Shown: positions 7,949 to 15,531, counted from the first letter of the stretch. The stretch: DNA of 19,602 nucleotides from an uncultured Mollicutes bacterium (GCA_900539265.1 UQBM01000031.1:1-19602); one strand, 5' to 3'. Made by a program: numbers and translations. The notes: generated by a model from the sequence alone, not told the origin.

Positions 7949-8953
7949 ATGATAGATAAAAGTTATGTGACAGTAATAGAAAGCATTAAAGAGCAAATTA
8001 GAAGCGCCCAACATAGAGCAATTTTAAATGCTAATAAAGAAATGTTAATTCTATATTGGAATATTGGAAAATTAGTTAATGAACATAGCGAGTGGGGAAA
8101 TAAATTTTTAAAAAATTTGTCGAATGAAATATCAAATGAGTTTCCTACTGCCAAAGGTTTTTCTGTACGAAATCTTCAAAATATGGTGAAATTTTATCGT
8201 GAATATTCTGAAATCGAAATTGTGCAGACGGTGGCTGCACAAATTCCATGGAGCCATAATTTGGAAATTTTAAGGATAAAATCACAAGAGCAAAGACTTT
8301 GGTATATTAATAAAACAATCGAAAATGGTTGGTCAAAAAATATTTTAGCACATCAAATTGATATTAATCTTTATGCACGTCAAATTGAACAAAAGAAAGT
8401 TTCTAATTTCCCTAGTAAACTTCCTAGTCCTCAAAGTGAATTGGCATTAGAAACAATGAAAGATCCTTATGTGTTTGATTTTATTGAGTTAAAAGAAGAT
8501 GCTAGAGAAAAAGATTTAGAAGATGCTTTGATTAATAATATAACTAAAGTTTTACTTGAACTAGGAAAAGGTTTTGCCTTTGTAGGACATCAATATCATT
8601 TAGAAGTAGCTGGTGAGGACTATTATATTGATTTATTATTCTACAACATTAAATTAAAATGTTATGTTGTTATAGAATTAAAGATTGGTGAATTTAAACC
8701 AGAATATGCAGGTCAATTAAGTTTTTATTTAACTGCGATTGATGAACAAGTTAAAGAAGTGAATGATAATCCAACAATTGGTTTATTATTATGTAGACAT
8801 AAAAATAATGTTGTTGCTGAATACACTCTAAGAGATATGAATAAACCAATGGGAGTAAGTGAATATAGAATTAAAGATTACTTACCAGAAAACTTACAAA
8901 ACGAATTACCTTCAATTGAAGAGTTAATAACAATTGTTAAAAAAGATATATAA
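7949..8953 (+). CDS. yhcG: YhcG-type PD-(D/E)XK nuclease (DUF1016 family)
   Basis: The intact 334-residue product starts at ATG 7949 behind a near-perfect AAAGGAGG (7933-7940). The N-terminal DUF1016 winged-helix domain has the family's I-L-Y-W-N-I-G-K-L, F-S-V-R-N-L-Q-N-M and W-S-H-N segments. The C-terminal PD-(D/E)XK domain has Asp228 (Y-Y-I-D-L-L-F-Y) and the catalytic E-x-K (Glu243, Lys245, in V-I-E-L-K), then the conserved P-E-Y-A-G-Q-L-S-F-Y. The length is normal for the family. Members act on DNA, often within mobile or defence-rich DNA, but their precise role is unsettled. It lies 21 bases after recombinase 2 and directly before Rhs tip 3, which fits a passenger gene of the element. 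It is one of the few undamaged genes of the island. Confidence 0.92.
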   Translation: MIDKSYVTVIESIKEQIRSAQHRAILNANKEMLILYWNIGKLVNEHSEWGNKFLKNLSNEISNEFPTAKGFSVRNLQNMVKFYREYSEIEIVQTVAAQIPWSHNLEILRIKSQEQRLWYINKTIENGWSKNILAHQIDINLYARQIEQKKVSNFPSKLPSPQSELALETMKDPYVFDFIELKEDAREKDLEDALINNITKVLLELGKGFAFVGHQYHLEVAGEDYYIDLLFYNIKLKCYVVIELKIGEFKPEYAGQLSFYLTAIDEQVKEVNDNPTIGLLLCRHKNNVVAEYTLRDMNKPMGVSEYRIKDYLPENLQNELPSIEELITIVKKDI

Positions 8954-8957
8954 TTAA

Positions 8958-9716
8958 AAAAACGAGGATACTCGTAATAGCCCCGTCGAGACTCAGTTAT
9001 TCTATTGCAACTCTAGATATTATTCGCCTGAACTTTGTCGTTGGATTTCGCCAGATTCAATCGAATATTTAGATCCTGAAAGCATCAATGGATTGAATTT
9101 GTATTGTTATTGTCACAATAATCCGATTAATCATATTGATCCTTCGGGTCATGCGTGGTATAATGTTTTATGGGATTGTGTTAACATGATAGCTGGGTTA
9201 TTAAATCCAATTAGTACGTTGACTGCTGTAAGCACTGTTGTTGCATCTGCTTTTAATGGTAATTGGTCTGGTTTAGTGGATGACTTTAATGCGGGAAGAT
9301 TAAATCCATTTAATCAAGATGCAACACTTGCTGGAGAAGCTAATGTATTAAGTTTTTATAAAGGTAGTACTGTTATTAATCAAAAAGTTGTTAACATATG
9401 TAGCGCGTTTGGGACAATATGGAAAGATGGATTAGAAAGTGCTGAAACCATTATGCATGAATATGGTCATTCCATTTAGGAAAGATTCTTAGGTCTTTCA
9501 TATTGGACTAATGTTGCTATATCATCAATATTATACTTTGAATTTGGATCAAATAGTGATATTGATTATTATTCAATGCCTTGGGAAAGAACAGCTGATC
9601 TGCTTGGCGGAGTAAATAGAAACAGTGGATATAAAAAAGGTTCTGTTGGTTGGGCTATTGCAGAGAATGTATTAGGTCCAATTGTTATACCATTTTACTT
9701 TATGTTTGGATACTAG
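8958..9716 (+). pseudogene. Orphan Rhs tip 3 with HExxH/ExxxD metallopeptidase domain, nonsense codon
   Basis: The frame is open from 8958, and Rhs sequence is clear from E-T-Q-L-F-Y-C-N-S-R-Y-Y-S-P-E-L (8988) to D-P-S-G-H (to about 9152). The start and shell are absent. The toxin part holds H-E-Y-G-H at 9456-9470. A TAG at 9477-9479 (probably from CAG) interrupts the frame two residues after the motif. Reading on in the same frame gives P-W-E-R-T-A-D at 9579-9599 (the ExxxD motif), L-G-G-V, and a hydrophobic end closing at TAG 9714-9716. It is homologous to the tip 2 toxin, with 38 rather than 34 residues between the two metal motifs. As read, the zinc site cannot be completed. The gene follows yhcG by a short spacer. 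Confidence 0.82.
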
Positions 9717-9734
9717 GAAGGAGTATAATCTATT

Positions 9735-10174
9735 ATGAAAAAAAAGTTTTTTATTATATTTATGTTATGTATATCATTATCATTATTATCTTGTACAACA
9801 AAAAGAGAGTGGCACTTTGAAAAACCATATACTGATGTAAAAAAATATCTTTGATTAATATTAATGACGACAATATAAATTATGAAGAAATAGTAAAAAA
9901 AGAAGCAATAAAAATTATTGAAAATGAATATGCTGCTGATATATATGCTGATGTGATGAGTCTTAATCAAGATAATATAATTAGGTTTACTTTTTCTGAA
10001 CCTTATGGTTATTGTGTACTAATAGATTATGGTAATGAATATTATTGTATAATATCTCAGGAAGGTTCTGGAGTTATCAATTATGATATTAAATATGATA
10101 ATTATATTTTCTCTTATAGTAAAATTGGATTTGATAAAGAAGGTTTTGAAACTTTTATAAAAAAATATAAATAA
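9735..10174 (+). pseudogene. Lipoprotein immunity candidate for tip 3, frameshifted in an A7 run
   Basis: ATG 9735 is preceded by AAGGAG (9718-9723), 19 bases after the toxin stop. The first frame encodes a lipoprotein signal (M-K-K-K, hydrophobic stretch, L-L-S-C with Cys20) and stops at TGA 9852-9854. With one more A in the A7 tract at 9839-9845 it would enter the frame open to TAA 10172-10174. That would give about 146 residues with an acidic domain containing I-N-Y-E-E-I-V-K-K-E-A and G-Y-C-V-L-I-D-Y-G. The signal type is shared with the lipoprotein behind tip 2, but the mature domain is different. The cause could be decay, slippage-based switching or a sequencing error. Confidence 0.7.
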
Positions 10175-10197
10175 AACAAAATCATTACAAGCGTTTT

Positions 10198-10234
10198 GGA
10201 GCAATTCTCTGTAAAAAGGGAGTTATTCTTTTTT
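10198..10234 (+). terminator. Rho-independent terminator after immunity gene 3
   Basis: AATTCTC (10203-10209) pairs with GGGAGTT (10218-10224), including two G-U pairs, and is followed by a T-rich run ending in six T before CG. Confidence 0.7.
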
Positions 10235-10251
10235 CGTTTACAACATCACCT

Positions 10252-10275
10252 CCTGAAATTCGGGAGTTTTTTAAC
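10252..10275 (+). terminator. Second terminator-like hairpin
   Basis: CTCCTG pairs with CGGGAG around AAATT, followed by TTTTTT. The next bases (TTTTTAACTTTTTA) resemble the sequence after terminator 1 at 2187-2200, marking a shared start of the element leader. Confidence 0.6.
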
Positions 10276-10479
10276 TTTTTACAGTGAAAATACGAAGTTT
10301 TTTCTTTTCATTCACCTATAAGTGAGGAGGTGTTATTGATTATGAAGTAATAGATGATACAAATACAAGAGAAAACTCTTATAAACACTACATTTTGATG
10401 TGATTATAGATGAAATAAATCCTATTTGGTATAATTATAGTGCTGGTAGTGATTTTTGTTTCAAAGGAGGAAAACAACA
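10276..10479 (+). other. Recombinase 3 leader, shortened, with decayed small-gene remnant
   Basis: Unlike rounds 1 and 2 this leader lacks the ~75-nt repeats and the two-hairpin structure. GAGGAGGTG at about 10324-10332 is followed by a broken frame (V-I-D-Y-E-V-I-D-D-T-N-T-R-E-N) that may be the small gene hinted at in the other leaders. A TATAAT at 10430-10435 in a TTTGG-TATAAT context is the probable recombinase -10 box. CAAAGGAGG at 10462-10470 is its ribosome site. Confidence 0.4.
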
Positions 10480-11041
10480 ATGAAACAAAACAAAATAAAA
10501 TAATATAGCAATTTATTGTCGTCTATCATTAGACGATAGAAATGAGGGTGATTCATCAAGTATTCAAACACAAAAAATGATGCTAGAACAATATGCAAGA
10601 TCAAATAATTTTAATATTGTTGATTATTATATTGATGATGGCTATTCAGGACTTAATTTTGAAAGACCAGCATTTAAAAGATTAATTAATGATATTGAAA
10701 AAGGTTTAATCAATTTAGTAATTACTAAAGACTTATCAAGACTTGGTAGAGATTATTTACAAACTGGATAGTATACCGAACAATACTTTCCACTTAATAA
10801 TGTAAGATATATTGTAGTTAATGTTGGAGTAGATACATTAATTGATAATAATGATATTACATCATTTAAAAATATTCTAAATGATATGTATGCAAAAGAT
10901 TTATCTAGAAAAGTTAAATCAGCAAAAAGACAAAGAGCTTTAAATGGATTGTTTATATCAGCACAAGTTCCTTATGGATATATGAAAGAACTTACTAATA
11001 AGAATAATTTAGTAGTAAATGTTAAATGTAGATATCCTTAG
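10480..11041 (+). pseudogene. TnpX/TndX-like serine recombinase 3, frameshift, nonsense and 3' truncation
   Basis: ATG 10480 is followed after seven codons by TAA, because one extra base in the A/T-rich start (10485-10500) shifts the frame. The correct frame then gives Y-C-R-L-S-L-D-D, S-S-I-Q-T-Q-K-M-M, D-D-G-Y-S-G-L-N-F and K-D-L-S-R-L-G-R. It is cut by TAG 10769-10771 where copies 1 and 2 have a codon of a T-G-Y-Y-T-E type motif. It continues in frame through D-M-Y-A-K-D-L-S-R-K-V-K-S and V-P-Y-G-Y, then leaves the family pattern and stops at 11039-11041. The recombinase C-terminal half, zinc ribbon and DUF4368 end are gone. The truncation marks the right edge of the island. Confidence 0.88.
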
Positions 11042-11101
11042 TATTTGTAAAAAATTAAAAAAGAAAAGATAAATCTATTTATTTGTTATTAAAATAGATT
11101 G

Positions 11102-11143
11102 AAAAACTAGGTAAAAATGGTTGAACATCATTACCTAGTTTTT
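11102..11143. terminator. Bidirectional terminator at the island/chromosome border
   Basis: AAAAACTAGGTAA (11102-11114) is a perfect 13-base inverted match of TTACCTAGTTTTT (11131-11143). It gives U-runs in both directions and serves the leftward sod gene from one side and the recombinase remnant from the other. Confidence 0.9.
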
Positions 11144-11146
11144 ATT

Positions 11147-11815
11147 TTAAAATTTTGGTTCTTGCTTTTTGTTGAGTTCAATGGCCTTTAAACATTCTTC
11201 ATATTCATTATTCGCATATTCAAAACAAATATATTTTAACCATTGTTCAACATATGTTTTTTTATCATTTTTGTATTTTAAATAGTAGGCATGCTCAAAC
11301 ATATCAATACCAAAAATTGGACATAGATTTGCTTTAACAGTTGTTTTGTTGCCTAATACTTGTTCAATTGCCACTTTGCCGTCTTTATCACATACCAAAA
11401 AGACAAAGCCACAACCATTTAAATTTAAACAAGCTTTTTTAAACTCTTGATAAAAATTATTCAGAGACTGATATTTTTTTTCAATTGCCATTTTTAATTT
11501 AGGAGAAATTTGAACAATTGGATTAGGAGTCATTGATTCAAAAATAATTTGATGGTTATATGCACCGCTTGCCGCATGAATGGTTTTCGTTCTTTTGGTA
11601 GTAGGAATCAAATTTTCATTAAATAAAATCTCATCTAAACTTAATGTTTGTAAATTTTTTAAATCTTGTAAATTTTTATTTAATTCATCAATATATCCTT
11701 TATAAATTTGATTATAATGGATACTTAAAGTTTGAAAGTCTAAAAAGTCACTAAAACTTGTAAGTGGATACTTCAAAGGAATCATTTCAAACGGATAATG
11801 TTTATCAATATACAT
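11147..11815 (-). CDS. Superoxide dismutase, Fe/Mn family
   Basis: The enzyme converts superoxide to oxygen and hydrogen peroxide in the cytoplasm. The likely start is ATG 11815 (M-Y-I-D-K-H-Y-P-F-E-M), with GAGGT about eight bases upstream; an in-frame GTG five codons earlier lies on that ribosome site and is unlikely to be used. The 222-residue protein shows all four metal ligands: His33 (S-I-H-Y-N-Q), His88 (A-Y-N-H-Q-I-I-F-E) and the D-x-x-x-H pair Asp171/His175 (G-I-D-M-F-E-H-A-Y-Y-L). The usual G-S-G-W-x-W is replaced by G-C-G-F-V-F, a conservative aromatic change. Iron or manganese preference cannot be decided by eye. It is transcribed alone, away from the hydrolase operon, with a short (85-base) divergent promoter region. 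Confidence 0.93.
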   Translation of the reverse strand: MYIDKHYPFEMIPLKYPLTSFSDFLDFQTLSIHYNQIYKGYIDELNKNLQDLKNLQTLSLDEILFNENLIPTTKRTKTIHAASGAYNHQIIFESMTPNPIVQISPKLKMAIEKKYQSLNNFYQEFKKACLNLNGCGFVFLVCDKDGKVAIEQVLGNKTTVKANLCPIFGIDMFEHAYYLKYKNDKKTYVEQWLKYICFEYANNEYEECLKAIELNKKQEPKF

Positions 11816-11900
11816 AATAAAATACCTCACAATCTTTTTGTATATTATATAAATAACTTTGCAATTTTATGAATAAGATAGAGTACAAAGGGGGAATTTA

Positions 11901-12647
11901 GTGGATTATATATATCAAGATAAATATGTCTATTTCAAAAAAGAAGGAAGTGGCTCTCCGATGATTTTACTACATGGCTGGGGAGTTGATTCTAGTTGTT
12001 TTGATGATTTAATGGATAGTTTAAAAGAAAAATATCAAGTATTTGCAATAGACTTACCAGGGTTTGGTAAAAGTGTGGAACCTAGTGATTATTATGTATT
12101 AGAAGATTATGTGGGATTGGTTGAACAATTTGTAAATGACAAGAAATTAGCCAACCCAATCATCTTAGGGCATTCCTTTGGAGGAAGAATTGCCATTCGA
12201 TATGCTTCAAGACATCAAGTATCTAAGTTAATTTTAGTTGATAGTGCAGGTATGAAACCAAAAAATTATGTAAAGGTTAAATTAAAAATAATGATATATA
12301 AATTAAAAAAGAAATGGTATAAGTTAACTAAAAACGTCGTGAAGTATCATGCTTTAATCCAAAAAAGTGGTAGTATAGATTATCAAAATGCAAGCATTCC
12401 GATGAAAAAGACTTTATCTAAAGTCGTTGGTGAATACCTTGAAAAAGATTTAAAAAAGATTAAACATGAAACTTTAATTATATGGGGTAAAAATGACCAA
12501 GAAACGCCATATCGTGATGCTTTAAAATTAAATAGAAAAATCAAAAATTCAGGATTAGTTTCTTTAGATGGGGTTGGACATTTTCCGTTTATTGAGACCA
12601 AAAGAATTTTTAACAAAATTATTAGGGAGTATTTGGGAGTTAAATAA
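11901..12647 (+). CDS. Alpha/beta-fold hydrolase
   Basis: The 248-residue product starts at GTG 11901 behind AAAGGGGG (11887-11894). It has the alpha/beta-hydrolase features in order: oxyanion segment L-L-H-G-W-G (24-29), D-L-P-G-F-G-K-S (51-58), nucleophile elbow G-H-S-F-G-G with Ser92, Asp199 (W-G-K-N-D) and His227 (G-V-G-H-F-P). All catalytic residues are present. Residues 120-165 form a basic lid. The substrate is unknown. It is the first gene of a tight operon with a MurF-like ligase and Ddl, so a role near cell-wall precursor or lipid chemistry is a reasonable guess but unproven. Confidence 0.88.
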   Translation: MDYIYQDKYVYFKKEGSGSPMILLHGWGVDSSCFDDLMDSLKEKYQVFAIDLPGFGKSVEPSDYYVLEDYVGLVEQFVNDKKLANPIILGHSFGGRIAIRYASRHQVSKLILVDSAGMKPKNYVKVKLKIMIYKLKKKWYKLTKNVVKYHALIQKSGSIDYQNASIPMKKTLSKVVGEYLEKDLKKIKHETLIIWGKNDQETPYRDALKLNRKIKNSGLVSLDGVGHFPFIETKRIFNKIIREYLGVK

Positions 12648-12648
12648 G

Positions 12649-14202
12649 ATGACTTATATAATTATTTTAAATATTATTTTAGTTTTATATATGATAAAAT
12701 GTTATATGTATTTAGTTACTCTTTTTCAACAAAATCATTATGATCTTAAAAAGGCCTCATATAGTCTTGGAAATTATTATTTGAGAAAAAAATATCAATA
12801 TTATTATTATATTGGGATTATTTTTGTTATTCTGAGTCTTTTTTATGATATTTTTGGCTATATTGCTAGTTTAATATTGTTGTTTTCATTTATTCATAAA
12901 AATCATTATATTATTAAACTCAAATTCACTAAAAGAATGATTCGGTTACTTTTTACTTCAAGTCTTATTATTTTAATTTTAATGGGGTTATGTTTTGATT
13001 TAATAGTGATTAATTATTGTTTAGTACTATGTTTGCCTCTTATTTTAGTACTTGCTAATTTTATAAATTATCCAATAGAAAAGTTAATCAAAAATTATTA
13101 TAAGAAAAAGGCTTCAAAAAAAATAAATAAGATGGAAACTTTAACTAAAATTGCGATAACAGGTAGTTTTGGCAAAACTTCCACAAAGGATATTATTACC
13201 CAAATTTTATCATCTAAATATTTAACTTTAAAAACGCCTGCATCCTACAATACAATGATGGGTCTTGCTCTCACTATCAATAATAAGTTAAATCCTGAAA
13301 CTGAAATTTTTGTAATGGAAATGGGAGCTTTTTTTATAGGTGAAATTGAAGAAATGAGCAAAGCCTTAAAACCAAATATTGCAATTATTACAGAAATTGG
13401 AATGCAACATTTATCTACCTTTAAATCGATTGATAATATTGCTAAAGCTAAATTTGAAATTGCATCTTCACTTGATCAAAATGGTTGTTTAATTTTAAAT
13501 TATGATAATAAATATATTAGAGATTTTGATAAAACTGATATTTTAACGACAAATATTTATACATATGGACTTAAAAGGGGCGATTATCATATCGAAAATT
13601 TAGTATTTAATGGTAAAGAAACGACCTTTTCAATATATCATTTAAATGATTTTATATTGGAAGTAAAAACAAATTTATTAGGGCGTCATAATGTTTTAAA
13701 TATTTTAGCTGCTTTTACAACGCTTAAGGCTTTAGAAAGATATCATATATATATAGATAATGAAACATTTCAAAAAGCGATGGCAAGTATTACACCAACG
13801 CTTCATCGATTAAGTTATAGGGAAGAAGGTATGTATCATATATATGATGACTCATATAGTTCTAATATTATTGGGTTTAAAAATGCTAGTGAGGTTCTTA
13901 GCATGCAAGAAGGAAAGAAAATTATTATTACACCTGGAATTGTTGATGTAGGAGAATATGATCAGTCTATCAATGAAGAGATTGCAAAGGTAATGATAGA
14001 TGTCTTTGACGAAATCTATTTAATTAATAATAAGTCTAGTGAGGTTATTGAACAAATCTTAAAAGATAAGAAAAGAAATTATTTTATATTTTCTTCTTTT
14101 AAAGAGGCATATTTGACGATTTTATCTAAATATAATAGAAGTGATGAAATCATTAATATCTTAATTGAGAATGATTTACCCGATAGTTTTTTAGAAAGGT
14201 AG
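12649..14202 (+). CDS. murF: Membrane-anchored Mur ligase, MurF-like
   Basis: The start is placed at ATG 12649, one base after the hydrolase stop and 10 bases after GGGAG, rather than at an upstream in-frame alternative inside the hydrolase gene. The 518 residues begin with about 150 residues of several hydrophobic segments (roughly 2-24, 52-82, 98-140), unusual for classic soluble MurF. The Mur ligase core follows: ATP loop T-G-S-F-G-K-T-S (171-178), the E-M-G-A motif (224-227), T-E-I-G-M-Q-H-L, the H-R-L central motif and a C-terminal domain with I-T-P-G-I. MurF joins D-Ala-D-Ala to UDP-MurNAc-tripeptide using ATP. The adjacent ddl gene, which makes that dipeptide, supports the assignment. 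A related Mur-type ligase with another substrate is possible. Confidence 0.82.
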   Translation: MTYIIILNIILVLYMIKCYMYLVTLFQQNHYDLKKASYSLGNYYLRKKYQYYYYIGIIFVILSLFYDIFGYIASLILLFSFIHKNHYIIKLKFTKRMIRLLFTSSLIILILMGLCFDLIVINYCLVLCLPLILVLANFINYPIEKLIKNYYKKKASKKINKMETLTKIAITGSFGKTSTKDIITQILSSKYLTLKTPASYNTMMGLALTINNKLNPETEIFVMEMGAFFIGEIEEMSKALKPNIAIITEIGMQHLSTFKSIDNIAKAKFEIASSLDQNGCLILNYDNKYIRDFDKTDILTTNIYTYGLKRGDYHIENLVFNGKETTFSIYHLNDFILEVKTNLLGRHNVLNILAAFTTLKALERYHIYIDNETFQKAMASITPTLHRLSYREEGMYHIYDDSYSSNIIGFKNASEVLSMQEGKKIIITPGIVDVGEYDQSINEEIAKVMIDVFDEIYLINNKSSEVIEQILKDKKRNYFIFSSFKEAYLTILSKYNRSDEIINILIENDLPDSFLER

Positions 14203-14211
14203 CGAATAAGA

Positions 14212-15336
14212 ATGAAAGACGATCGAATTCATGTTGGTATCATTATTGGGGGAAGAAGTGTAGAATGCGAAATATCACTGATTTCGGGCTTACAAGTCTA
14301 TTATGCAATTGATAAAAGCAAGTATCATCCTACTATCTTTTATCTAGATAAAAGTAACCATTTATTTGTGGGAAAAGCTCTTAGTGACATCAATACTTAT
14401 AAATTAGAAAATATAGAAAAATTGAAAGAAGTCTTTTTACATCATGAAAATAACCAAGTTTATTATCATTATATAAAAAGACCAAAGAAGAAATTTCCAA
14501 TTGATATTTTTATCCCGGTTGTTCATGGTTTTGGTGCTGAAGATGGAACCATTGTAGGAATGCTTGATTTAGAGGGAGCCATTTATTCATCTAGTGATGT
14601 AATTCCTTCCGCAATCGTTCAAGACAAGGTTGCCACCAAGGCTCTTTTAGATAAGTTTAAACTTCCTAATATTGAGTATCAAGTGATGTATGAAAATAAT
14701 CAATTAGAAAATAATATTTCTTTTCCTGTGATTGTAAAACCTTCTTATCTTGGTTCAAGTATTGGCATCAATGTGGCAAAAGATCAACAAGAGTTAGCCA
14801 ATGCATTAAAAGAGGCTTTTTCATATACGGATAAAGTATTAGTAGAAAAAGCATTAACTGATTTTAAAGAATTCAATTGTGCAGCTATTTGTGATCATAA
14901 TAAAATAATTACATCTTGTGTTGAAGAAGTAATGCATACAAAAGATATTTTGTCATTTATAGATAAATATGAAAATGATTTAAATAAACTTTCAAATGCT
15001 ACAAATCGTATCATTCCTGCTTTAATTGACAAAAAGTTAGAAAATGAAATTAAAGAATTAACTAGTAATATATATACTTTGTTTCATTTAAAAGGTATTG
15101 TACGCATCGACTTTTTATTTGATAATATAGAAAAAAAACTATATATAAATGAAATTAATAATATTCCAGGTTCACTTGCTTTTTATTTGTTTGAACCTCT
15201 TGGTATTTCCTTTACAGAACTTTTAAATATATTAATTCATAATGCAATGATTACGCATCATCAAAAAAGTCAAAAAGTAACAACCTTTAGATCTAATATT
15301 TTAACAAAAAAATCATCAAAATTAATGAAGAAATAA
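14212..15336 (+). CDS. ddl: D-alanine--D-alanine ligase
   Basis: The 374-residue ATP-grasp ligase makes D-Ala-D-Ala for peptidoglycan. Visible motifs are the N-terminal G-G-R-S-V-E-C-E-I-S (13-22, the family's G-G-x-S-x-E), the V-H-G segment followed by G-A-E-D-G-T-I-V-G, V-I-V-K-P-S-Y-L-G-S-S-I-G (ATP-binding loop), R-I-D-F-L-F and I-N-E-I-N-N-I-P-G-S (metal and substrate binding). ATG 14212 is nine bases after the murF-like stop, and the ribosome site GAAAGG overlaps that stop, so the two are co-translated. No vanH or vanX neighbour is present, so a vancomycin-resistance D-Ala-D-Lac ligase is unlikely. Confidence 0.92.
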   Translation: MKDDRIHVGIIIGGRSVECEISLISGLQVYYAIDKSKYHPTIFYLDKSNHLFVGKALSDINTYKLENIEKLKEVFLHHENNQVYYHYIKRPKKKFPIDIFIPVVHGFGAEDGTIVGMLDLEGAIYSSSDVIPSAIVQDKVATKALLDKFKLPNIEYQVMYENNQLENNISFPVIVKPSYLGSSIGINVAKDQQELANALKEAFSYTDKVLVEKALTDFKEFNCAAICDHNKIITSCVEEVMHTKDILSFIDKYENDLNKLSNATNRIIPALIDKKLENEIKELTSNIYTLFHLKGIVRIDFLFDNIEKKLYINEINNIPGSLAFYLFEPLGISFTELLNILIHNAMITHHQKSQKVTTFRSNILTKKSSKLMKK

Positions 15337-15347
15337 ACAATTTATGA

Positions 15348-15353
15348 TATAAT
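15348..15353 (+). promoter_or_regulatory. -10 box of the tRNA-Thr gene
   Basis: A perfect TATAAT (TTATGATATAATG) lies nine bases before the tRNA and just after the ddl stop. The -35 box would lie in the ddl 3' end and is not clear. Confidence 0.5.
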
Positions 15354-15362
15354 GAAATGGAG

Positions 15363-15438
15363 GCTGACGTAGCACAATCGGCAGTGCACCTCTATGGTAA
15401 GGAGGAGGTTGCTGGTTCAAGTCCGGCCGTCAGCACCA
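15363..15438 (+). tRNA. tRNA-Thr (anticodon GGT)
   Basis: The acceptor stem GCTGACG pairs with CGTCAGC. The D arm GCAC...GTGC is followed by anticodon stem CCTCT/GGAGG with loop ATGGTAA, whose positions 34-36 read GGT (Thr codons ACC/ACT). The T arm is GCTGG-TTCAAGT-CCGGC, the discriminator is A, and CCA is encoded. Length is 76. Confidence 0.95.
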
Positions 15439-15452
15439 TTTTAAGAAATCTG

Positions 15453-15482
15453 TTAGTCTTCTGATATAGAGGGCTAATTTTT
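15453..15482 (+). terminator. Terminator after tRNA-Thr
   Basis: TTAGTCTTCT (15453-15462) pairs with AGAGGGCTAA (15468-15477), including G-U pairs, then TTTTT. Its TCTTCTGA arm recurs in the hairpins at 18036 and 18993. Confidence 0.75.
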
Positions 15483-15492
15483 AATTTTATAG

Positions 15493-15531
15493 GGTATTTT
15501 AGCCATTTTTGGTTAGAATACCTTATTTTTT
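15493..15531 (+). terminator. Second strong terminator before the kinase gene
   Basis: GGTATTTTAGCC (15493-15504) pairs over 12 positions with GGTTAGAATACC (15511-15522), two of them G-U, followed by TTATTTTTT. Confidence 0.75.

Noticed and set aside
9713..9970. 85-residue leftward ORF
   Set aside because: Shadow of the lipoprotein gene; F/I/Y-rich composition is the reverse complement of A-rich coding sequence.
9735..10174. TGA read as tryptophan (recoded genetic code)
   Set aside because: The TGA at 9852 follows a frameshift. All intact genes run without internal TGA and use TGG for Trp.
2696..11041. Prophage or IS607 element
   Set aside because: No phage structural genes are present. 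The recombinases have the long form with zinc ribbon and DUF4368-like end, not the short IS607 TnpA, and no TnpB is present.
12568..12648. Upstream start for the MurF-like gene
   Set aside because: It would overlap the hydrolase by 80 bases in another frame; ATG 12649 has GGGAG and begins a clean membrane helix.
14212..15336. Vancomycin-resistance ligase
   Set aside because: Operon partners are a MurF-like ligase and a hydrolase; no vanH/vanX-like genes, and the motifs fit a normal Ddl.
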